Notes under the pieces: generated by a model
The model's database searches: none
The model's input: only the letters and a program-made list of their open reading frames with translations
Told to the model about the DNA's origin: nothing
Assembly (NCBI GenBank): GCA_027016675.1
Contig: JALUSH010000243.1
Coordinates: 1 to 7,370 of the forward strand
Direction: 5' to 3'
DNA length: 7,370 nucleotides
Source: Thermodesulfovibrio sp.
GTDB lineage: Bacteria > Nitrospirota > Thermodesulfovibrionia > Thermodesulfovibrionales > JdFR-85
Program-made: the position numbers and the translations under genes
Shown: piece after piece, positions 1 through 5,753 of the stretch
Layout of the letters: every line of letters starts with the position of its first letter
How positions within the stretch are numbered: the first letter of the stretch is position 1

Positions 1-2
1 AT

Positions 3-1058
3 TCTGTTGTAACAGGCCAGAACAACGGCGACAAGCTGCGAGAGGGAGATCAAAGAACACCTGAAGGTATTTATTTCATACAAAAATACATCCCTCCTGA
101 AAAGCTAAATACCTTGCTCTTCGGAGACGGTGCATTCCCCATTAATTATCCAAATCTGGTTGACAGGATACATGGAAAGACAGGACATGGTATATGGATC
201 CATGGAAGAGGAAAACTCACAAATGGCAGACGTACCAATGGATGTATCTCTTTAAGCAACAAAGACCTTGCAACACTGAAAGAATACCTGGTGCGTGACT
301 TTCCTGTAGTGATAACGGAGGAGCTTGATTTTCTGACTCCTGAAGAGTACAAAAAGGAGAAAGCGAGGTATCTCCGATATCTTAGAGATTTTATTAGCGC
401 ATGGGAGAACAATGATTTCTCTTCATTCAAAAAATTCTTTTCCAAATCCTTCAGATCCTCCTGGAATGAAGACTATGACGGATATCTGGAAAGAAAAAAA
501 AGACTCATGCTTCAGTATCCTGAAAAGAAAATCACCCTCAAAGACATAATACTGTATAAGGAGAACTCCCGAGAGTTGATGTATGAATATAAGCAACTTT
601 ATTGTTCCCGTAATTATATTGATTTTGGACTGAAAAGGCTGTACCTTGAACGTGACAGCAATGGACAATACAGCATAATTGCAGAAGAATACAAGCAACT
701 TCCGGTAATACCGGAAATAAAAGGGTATGTTATTGATTTTGTGAATCAATGGTTATCCTCCTGGAAAAGGGAGGATATTAACAGCTATATATCCTTCTAC
801 AGTGCTGGTTTCACGCATGGCTCAATGGATTTGAACAGATGGAGGCAGTACAAGGAGAGTGTCTTTGAAAAATCAGATATAAAGGATATACGGATAGAAA
901 ATATTACCTTACAGCTTCTTTCAGGTGGCAGGATCAAGGCACGTTTTATACAGGATTATCAATCAGATATCCTTGAGGACAGGGGAATCAAAACTCTGAT
1001 TATAGAGGGATGTCCTGAGAATTACAGGATAATTCAGGAGTACTGGAAGCCATTATGA
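3..1058 (+). CDS. csd6: Csd6/Pgp2-like L,D-carboxypeptidase or L,D-transpeptidase (YkuD fold) with two NTF2-like domains; 5' partial
   Basis: The reading frame is open from the left edge (first full codon at 3), so the N-terminus, including any signal peptide, is missing. The visible start has the YkuD-family pattern: a TGQNNGDK stretch at about 12-35, then RTPEGIY at about 54-74. The catalytic segment follows, with IHG (His codon 201-203) and, 14 residues later, TNGCISL (Cys codon 243-245). The C-terminus holds two consecutive NTF2/SnoaL-like domains at about 363-704 and 717-1055, each opening with an aromatic helix (ISAW.., NQWLSSW). YkuD followed by NTF2 is the layout of Helicobacter pylori Csd6 and Campylobacter Pgp2. 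Those enzymes remove the terminal D-Ala from tetrapeptide stems in the periplasm, and this is the likely role here. L,D-transpeptidation (3-3 crosslinking or protein anchoring) is the alternative. The stop overlaps the next start (ATGA), so the two genes are translationally coupled. Family confidence is high; the exact reaction is inferred. Confidence 0.9.
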   Translation, partial: SVVTGQNNGDKLREGDQRTPEGIYFIQKYIPPEKLNTLLFGDGAFPINYPNLVDRIHGKTGHGIWIHGRGKLTNGRRTNGCISLSNKDLATLKEYLVRDFPVVITEELDFLTPEEYKKEKARYLRYLRDFISAWENNDFSSFKKFFSKSFRSSWNEDYDGYLERKKRLMLQYPEKKITLKDIILYKENSRELMYEYKQLYCSRNYIDFGLKRLYLERDSNGQYSIIAEEYKQLPVIPEIKGYVIDFVNQWLSSWKREDINSYISFYSAGFTHGSMDLNRWRQYKESVFEKSDIKDIRIENITLQLLSGGRIKARFIQDYQSDILEDRGIKTLIIEGCPENYRIIQEYWKPL

Positions 1059-2512
1059 TAAAAAACATCGTAACACTACTATGTCTACTCTTTTATATAC
1101 TCCTGTTTTGTCCATCTTCTTTTTCTTCACAGCTTGCTACAGAGAAACGGTATGTCCATGAGGTTCAATTTGAAGGTAGCCCCTATGAACTACATATATT
1201 CAGGATATATGGGCGAGAAAAGGGACCCACAATGCTAATCATAGGAGGCATCCAGGGAGATGAACCTGGTGGTTTTCTCTCTGCTGACCTCTATACAGAG
1301 ATAGCACTTGAAAAAGGCAATCTCATTATAATTCCAAGGGCAAATTTTAAATCAATAATACTCTTCAACAGGGGTGTGGATGGTGATATGAACAGGGTTT
1401 TCACTAAAGACAAGCCTGAAACAGAGATGGAACGGGTTGTGGAAATTATCAAAAAACTGATGAAAGAGGCGGATGTCTTCCTGAATCTCCATGATGGCTG
1501 GGGATTTCATCGCGACAAATACATTGACGAGTTAAGAAATCCCAATAGATTCGGGCAATCCATAATCATTGATACAGATACTTATAAATGCACTAATGGT
1601 AAAGAGATACGGCTTTCCGAGATTGCCAACAGGGTTTTGAAAGGTGTAAACAGGAAGATAAAAGAAGAAAAGTATTTTATGCATCTCTTCAATACACGCA
1701 CAAATGCAAATAATACACCCTATCCTGAGATGAGAAAGACTGCAACCTATTTTGCCCTGAAGGAGTACTGCATTCCCTCCTTTGGCATCGAGACCTCTAA
1801 AAACCTCCCCTCCCTTGAGATGAAGATACTTCATCATAATTATGCAATAAATGAATTTATGCGAGAATTTGGCATAATTCCAGAACAACCCAAAATTCTT
1901 CTTGTAAAGCCAAAACTGCATTATGCAGTCATATCCGTAAACAATGAGCCTGTGATAGTGGAGAACGGTGGCAGTTTATTTGTTGAAGAGAATGACATAA
2001 TCAAGGTCATCCATATAGAATCAAATTATGAAAGAGGGCTCTCATGCGATGTTCTGGGCACTGGCAGTCTAAATGATCTGCGCAAGGAGATCCTGCTAAA
2101 GAATGATACAGATATTATCTTCAGGAAGGATAATATAAAAATGGGAAGTATCAATGTAAAGGTTAGAAAGAATGGAAGAACAAAGTACTTTGTCTTTATT
2201 ATAACTCACAACAACAAGAAAAAAGCACTCCTTGAGGGAGAAGTGCTCAGGGTCAAGGAAGGAGATACTATAGAACTCATTGAAGCCTTTGGAGACAATG
2301 GCCATTCAATGGATTATATAATCAACTTCAAAGGGTTCATTCCTGCAGGAGTCAATAAAAATACCGGGGATGACAGGGGTATAAAGATAAAAATAGCACG
2401 CAGGAGGCTGATAAAAAAATTCTCTAAATATGGCAAAGGCAGGATTTATCCTGTAACAGCAGAAATTTCCTCAGGTGAGAGGGCAAGATTCTGGCTCAAG
2501 ATAGAAGATTAA
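1055..2512 (+). CDS. csd4: Csd4/Pgp1-like zinc carboxypeptidase (M99/M14 type) trimming peptidoglycan tripeptides
   Basis: A 485-residue exported protein. Residues 1-25 form a signal peptide (hydrophobic 5-19, likely cut near SFS-S at 24-25). The catalytic domain spans about 35-275. It contains GGIQGDEPGG with Gln67 and Glu70 as zinc ligands, NRG and NR (105-106, 113-114) for substrate carboxylate binding, NLHDG with His146 as third ligand, and FGIET with Glu246 as catalytic base. The QxxE...H set, with Gln replacing the usual His, is the signature of H. pylori Csd4. That enzyme cuts the D-Glu-mDAP bond of tripeptide stems to leave dipeptides and is needed for helical shape. Residues about 280-485 are beta-rich, as expected for the accessory C-terminal domains of Csd4; total length is somewhat greater than the roughly 440 residues of H. 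pylori Csd4. The ATG overlaps the upstream stop, with GGAAG 5 nt before it. An aspartoacylase-like deacylase is less likely given the signal peptide and the neighbour. Confidence 0.9.
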   Translation: MIKNIVTLLCLLFYILLFCPSSFSSQLATEKRYVHEVQFEGSPYELHIFRIYGREKGPTMLIIGGIQGDEPGGFLSADLYTEIALEKGNLIIIPRANFKSIILFNRGVDGDMNRVFTKDKPETEMERVVEIIKKLMKEADVFLNLHDGWGFHRDKYIDELRNPNRFGQSIIIDTDTYKCTNGKEIRLSEIANRVLKGVNRKIKEEKYFMHLFNTRTNANNTPYPEMRKTATYFALKEYCIPSFGIETSKNLPSLEMKILHHNYAINEFMREFGIIPEQPKILLVKPKLHYAVISVNNEPVIVENGGSLFVEENDIIKVIHIESNYERGLSCDVLGTGSLNDLRKEILLKNDTDIIFRKDNIKMGSINVKVRKNGRTKYFVFIITHNNKKKALLEGEVLRVKEGDTIELIEAFGDNGHSMDYIINFKGFIPAGVNKNTGDDRGIKIKIARRRLIKKFSKYGKGRIYPVTAEISSGERARFWLKIED

Positions 2513-2522
2513 CCATATCTTA
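2513..2522. other. Convergent gene junction without a recognisable terminator
   Basis: Only 10 nt separate the TAA of the Csd4-like gene (2510-2512) from the TAA of the bactofilin-like gene on the other strand (2523-2525). The only symmetry is a short inverted repeat, TATCT/AGATA at 2516-2520 and 2525-2529, with a 4-nt loop and no G+C-rich stem or T-run. It is not a convincing intrinsic terminator. Transcripts from the two sides probably overlap in antisense, or stop within the opposing gene. Confidence 0.5.
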
Positions 2523-4139
2523 TTAGATAATAGTACCCCTTTTCGATTTTATCATCCCAAATATTTCCACATCCTCTGATATTCTTATCTCATTGTTTGA
2601 TGTTATATTTATAACCTTTGCCCTTCTACCAAGCCTTGCTCCCGGGTCAATATGAATTCTTCCCTTGACGTAGATGTCTCCATAGATCCTTACATTATCA
2701 CCAATATAAAGATCATTATAGGATATTACATCACCATTAATAGAAACATGGCTACCAAGGTAGATATCCTTATGGGCCTTAATATATCCATGGATTATAC
2801 TTCCCTTGCTGATAGTAAGACCCGAACGGGTAACAAGGTTCTTGTGTATTCTGACCCTCTCAGGCACAATAAAGTCTTCCTTTGAAAACCATATTGTATT
2901 CTTGAGCGATTTGATGGGAAAGGGGAGCTCATCCAGATGTGGAGTATGCAGATCAGTGTAATCATATAAAAGAGGCTCCTCTTTGTAGTTATATGTTTTT
3001 ATTGGCCTTCCGTAGATGTTTCTAAAAAAAACCCCTCTGTTTAGAATAATCTCTCCATCAGTAAAGGCCAGTTCACCTATATAATTTTCATCACCAATGT
3101 TTACTGTACCGTCAGCATAGAGAATCCTGTTAAACCTTACCGACTTCCCTGTGCTGACCTCCCCTTCGGAAAAAAGATTGTCTACAATGACATTGTCTTC
3201 CACGCTGGTATTACCCTTAACAAACACCCCTCCTTTTATTACTGAGCCTGCAGAAATAGCAGTTGAGGTTAGTACAATAATATTCTTCTTGATATGCAGG
3301 ACATCTTTTAACTCCCTGTATACCACAACAGAATCCTCATCTGATTCAATATACTCAACATTATCGGGCAGGTTCTGAAGACCTACATCATTGATTATAA
3401 ATTCCACCCTGTTTTTTAACTCATCCACATAGCCTTTAATAGAATCCTCAGTAAGGTTCTTAAGATTCAGATCCTTTATTAGTCCACTTTGGTTGTTTGA
3501 CAGCAAACCCGGAATCTTGAATCCTACACTGCCATGTAACATTCTGAAGGTTAAGAAAGCAGCTAATACAAGGATAACCCCTGCAGCTACATATAATAGT
3601 ACCCCTGTCTTTTTCATCTCTGATTTTTCTTCTTTTACAGGTGCCTTTTTTTTAGATGGTTCCTTTCTCGTTATTTCTGCTGTCTTCTTTTCAGGTGGTG
3701 CCTGGGGAACCCTGACTGTCTCCCTGGTTTTTTCCTCTTCTACAGGTCTTTCTGTAACAGTAGCAGGCTTTTTTACGGCTGAATATTCCTTTACATACAT
3801 CCTTTTAATCCTTTCATCCTTTATGTATGCCTTCATAATATAGGCTGTGGGAAAGCTTTCTCTAACCTTTTTCAGTAATGGCTGGGCTTCTGAATAACTG
3901 CTATATTTACCAATTCGAAGGGTATAATACTTCCCTTTGATCAATTCAATTCTGAGATAGTCTCTCTGCTCCTCAGATAATCTATTATAAAGCATCTCAT
4001 AATTTTCCTCTGCCTCTATAATAGAAAGGTATGTAGCAGCCTGGATGGTATAGTACTCCTCCTGTGCTGAGAAGACATGAGGCATCAATAACACAAGTAA
4101 CCCTGTTATCAGTAGTGATGATAAGAGTTTTTTCCACAT
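2523..4139 (-). CDS. SPOR - transmembrane - bactofilin-like beta-helix fusion protein
   Basis: A 538-residue multidomain protein. Residues 1-25 are a signal peptide or signal anchor (KK, then hydrophobic 8-19, possible cut near VFS-A). Residues 27-106 are a SPOR domain (EYYTIQ.. to KGKYYTLRIGKY..), a fold that binds glycan strands lacking stem peptides. Residues 121-177 are a Lys/Glu/Pro-rich linker and 178-198 a strong transmembrane helix. After a mixed segment (200-285) comes a repetitive Ile/Val/Gly pattern at 286-370 and again at 425-535 (IKGGVFVKG, IHGYIKA, INGDVIS, IYGDIYVKG), typical of bactofilin-type stacked beta-helices. A non-repetitive stretch at 371-424 interrupts it. If the signal peptide is used, SPOR is periplasmic and the beta-helix cytoplasmic, so the protein would tie a bactofilin-like polymer to the wall. 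ATG start, with GAGG 8 nt upstream; 2 nt from the preceding gene. Function is inferred from domains; polymerisation is not proven. Confidence 0.85.
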   Translation of the reverse strand: MWKKLLSSLLITGLLVLLMPHVFSAQEEYYTIQAATYLSIIEAEENYEMLYNRLSEEQRDYLRIELIKGKYYTLRIGKYSSYSEAQPLLKKVRESFPTAYIMKAYIKDERIKRMYVKEYSAVKKPATVTERPVEEEKTRETVRVPQAPPEKKTAEITRKEPSKKKAPVKEEKSEMKKTGVLLYVAAGVILVLAAFLTFRMLHGSVGFKIPGLLSNNQSGLIKDLNLKNLTEDSIKGYVDELKNRVEFIINDVGLQNLPDNVEYIESDEDSVVVYRELKDVLHIKKNIIVLTSTAISAGSVIKGGVFVKGNTSVEDNVIVDNLFSEGEVSTGKSVRFNRILYADGTVNIGDENYIGELAFTDGEIILNRGVFFRNIYGRPIKTYNYKEEPLLYDYTDLHTPHLDELPFPIKSLKNTIWFSKEDFIVPERVRIHKNLVTRSGLTISKGSIIHGYIKAHKDIYLGSHVSINGDVISYNDLYIGDNVRIYGDIYVKGRIHIDPGARLGRRAKVINITSNNEIRISEDVEIFGMIKSKRGTII

Positions 4140-4141
4140 AA

Positions 4142-5017
4142 TCAGAACCTCATTATAATAATCTGGAAGAGTTTCCTGGCAGCTTCCTCATCTATCCCTT
4201 TCAGTTTTCTGTATGTCTCCATTGCATGCTCCTTATACCCAAGCTCCACATAGGTTAGGCCAAGCCCTGCAAGGGCATCCACATATTCAGGATTGATAAT
4301 AAGGGCCTTGTCAAATTCCTTGAGGGCATTTATATATTCTTTCTTATATAAAAAACTGTATCCAAGTCCATTATGATACTCTGCCTCGTTGGGAGAGAGT
4401 TCTATAGCCTTATTAAAAGCCCTGATGGCTTTATCCACTCTTTGCTGTTTTAGCAAAACCGTTCCTTTCCATCCATAGAGACGACCTGATTCTGGCCATC
4501 TTTTCAAGGCACTGTCCAGTAATGTAATGGCTTCATCATATTTACCCTGTTCGCTTTTGTAAGAGATTTTTTTGATTATACTGTCCAGTTCCTTCAGGGA
4601 AGTCTTTTCTGCAGAAACCAGATCATCTCTGTTTCTTTTGTCTTCTGTAGCCTGTTCATTTTCTGTGTTTTCAGAGTGATTGTATTCCTTGATAATTCGG
4701 TCCTTGATATAGAAGGCCTTCATCAGGATTGAATCAGGAAACCTATCTTTTATTACACTACCGAATTCTTTTGCTTTTGTATAGCTTCTAAATCTTCCCA
4801 TTCTTACCACATAATAGCCCTTGACCCTCTCGAGCCTGAGGAATCTCAGATAGGCTTTGTCCATTTCTTTCAATAAATGATTATATAGTTTTAATGCAGG
4901 CCCTTCCTGTTTGAAGCTCCCTAATTGCAGGGTATAGTATTCATCTATTGCATAAGAATTGAATACCAAAAGCAAAAGTATAAAACATCCTATCCACACA
5001 GAACCTGTCTTTAACAA
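4142..5017 (-). CDS. Secreted SPOR domain - TPR repeat protein
   Basis: A 291-residue protein. Residues 1-23 form a signal peptide (hydrophobic 8-19, SYA-ID cleavage site), so the mature protein should be periplasmic. Residues 25-104 are a SPOR domain (EYYTLQLGSF.. to KGYYVVRMGRF..) expected to bind peptidoglycan glycan strands. A charged, Asn/Glu-rich linker runs 112-140. About four tetratricopeptide repeats follow (144-177, 178-211, 212-245, 246-277), with the usual alanine and glycine positions and terminal prolines (W-P, S-P, N-P). TPRs act as protein-docking scaffolds. The SPOR domain is closely similar to that of the next gene, whose start lies 2 nt beyond this stop, so the pair likely works together. 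The start is TTG: no ATG lies upstream in frame, the signal peptide needs this start, and a strong ribosome site sits 10 nt before it. The partner of the TPRs is unknown. Confidence 0.88.
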   Translation of the reverse strand: MLKTGSVWIGCFILLLLVFNSYAIDEYYTLQLGSFKQEGPALKLYNHLLKEMDKAYLRFLRLERVKGYYVVRMGRFRSYTKAKEFGSVIKDRFPDSILMKAFYIKDRIIKEYNHSENTENEQATEDKRNRDDLVSAEKTSLKELDSIIKKISYKSEQGKYDEAITLLDSALKRWPESGRLYGWKGTVLLKQQRVDKAIRAFNKAIELSPNEAEYHNGLGYSFLYKKEYINALKEFDKALIINPEYVDALAGLGLTYVELGYKEHAMETYRKLKGIDEEAARKLFQIIIMRF

Positions 5018-5027
5018 TCCACAAAGA

Positions 5028-5036
5028 CCCTCCTTT
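5028..5036 (-). promoter_or_regulatory. Strong Shine-Dalgarno site supporting a TTG start
   Basis: The minus strand reads AAAGGAGGG here, 10 nt before the TTG at 5017-5015. It is the best ribosome-binding match in the window. No ATG or GTG lies in frame between it and the signal peptide, so it decides the start of the SPOR-TPR gene. Confidence 0.75.
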
Positions 5037-5094
5037 GAGAGTTTAAAGATATATTAACAAAATCTCTCTATTTATTTGAATATTGAGAGGATTT
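5037..5094 (-). promoter_or_regulatory. A+T-rich leader with two mutually exclusive possible hairpins
   Basis: The 82-nt gap between the response regulator and the SPOR-TPR gene contains, on the plus strand, GAGAG at 5037-5041, CTCTC at 5064-5068 and GAGAG at 5085-5089. The central copy, with its flanking AAAT, can pair with the distal copy (5060-5068 with 5085-5094, 9 pairs, one bulge). It can also pair with the copy beside the ribosome site (5037-5044 with 5060-5068, 8 pairs, one bulge), but not with both at once. Neither stem is G+C-rich. It could be a weak attenuator or leader, or chance in A+T-rich sequence. No clear promoter boxes are visible. Confidence 0.25.
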
Positions 5095-5099
5095 CTGAT

Positions 5100-5753
5100 T
5101 TAATCCAATCTTATGATACCCTTTCGTATTGCAAACTTTATCAGACCAGCCTTTGTGTGGATATCAAGTTTCTCAGATATATTAGTCTGATGTGCTATCA
5201 CTGTCTTTACACTTATGTTTAGAAGTGAGGCTATTTCTTTATGAGTATAGCCTTCAGCGATGAGCTTCAGAACCTGCTTTTCCCTGTCTGTTAATAGTTC
5301 GTAGGGGTCTTCAAACCTGGCCTCCTCTTTACCAAGATAGCCTCCTACTACCTTTGTTGCAATAGATGAATAGAGATATGCCTCTCCTTTGGCAACAGCC
5401 CTAATGGCAGATATGAGGTCCGTACCTACTGCATGTTTAAGAATATATCCTGAAACGCCTGCCTTCAAGAGCCTGCTTACATACTCAGAATCATCATACT
5501 GTGTAAGGATCAGGACCTTAGCTTCCGGATCGAGCTTTTTTATCTCGTAAGTGGCCTCTATTCCTCCTAACACAGGCATGGAGATGTCCAGCAGAATCAC
5601 GTCGGGATGTAGTTTTTTTGTCTTCTCAATAGCCTCCTTACCGTCAGCTGCCTCACCTACCACTTCAATGTCATCACACATTCTTAAAAAGGCAGAAATT
5701 CCCTCCCTGACAAGGGAATGATCATCTGCTATGAGAACCCTTATCTTACCCAT
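5100..5753 (-). CDS. NarL/FixJ-family response regulator
   Basis: A 217-residue protein of standard length for the family. The receiver domain (about 4-120) has the acidic pair Asp10-Asp11, the phosphoacceptor Asp56 (VILLDISMP), Thr84 (LILTQYDD) and Lys106 (GYILKHA), so it should be a functional phosphorelay receiver. The C-terminal LuxR-type helix-turn-helix (about 151-215) begins LTDREKQVLKLIAEG. Its recognition helix reads SVKTVIAHQTNISEKL, where many family members have TVETH or TVKTH. It would act as a phosphorylation-controlled transcription factor in the cytoplasm. It is the cognate partner of the upstream kinase gene: its ATG lies 8 nt inside the kinase 3' end, with purine-rich GGAGAG and AGGG sequences before it. 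Targets are unknown; the closest downstream gene on the same strand is the SPOR-TPR gene, 82 nt away. Confidence 0.95.
   Translation of the reverse strand: MGKIRVLIADDHSLVREGISAFLRMCDDIEVVGEAADGKEAIEKTKKLHPDVILLDISMPVLGGIEATYEIKKLDPEAKVLILTQYDDSEYVSRLLKAGVSGYILKHAVGTDLISAIRAVAKGEAYLYSSIATKVVGGYLGKEEARFEDPYELLTDREKQVLKLIAEGYTHKEIASLLNISVKTVIAHQTNISEKLDIHTKAGLIKFAIRKGIIRLD

Noticed and set aside
114..116. TTG at 114 as the start of the YkuD gene
   Set aside because: The frame is open to the left edge and the residues encoded at 12-110 belong to the YkuD domain, so this TTG is an internal Leu codon.
146..749. Open frames on the minus strand at 146-445 and 423-749
   Set aside because: They lie antisense to the YkuD-NTF2 gene, have no recognisable domain and no convincing ribosome site; they are shadows of the real gene.
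1100..1111. Lipoprotein signal (LLFC) in the Csd4-like protein
   Set aside because: Phe directly before Cys19 does not fit a lipobox; an ordinary signal peptide cut near residues 24-25 fits better.
1532..2305. Open frames on the minus strand at 1532-1921 and 2096-2305
   Set aside because: They are antisense to the carboxypeptidase, whose catalytic motifs and length are clear. The translated products are low-complexity and show no family signature.
2516..2529. Inverted repeat between the convergent genes as a bidirectional terminator
   Set aside because: The stem is only 5 A+T-rich base pairs and has no T-run on either side.
2652..3843. Open frames on the plus strand at 2652-2885, 3151-3378 and 3493-3843
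   Set aside because: They are antisense to the SPOR-bactofilin gene. Their Ser/Thr/Phe-rich composition is what the reverse of a Lys/Glu/Pro linker and beta-helix would give.
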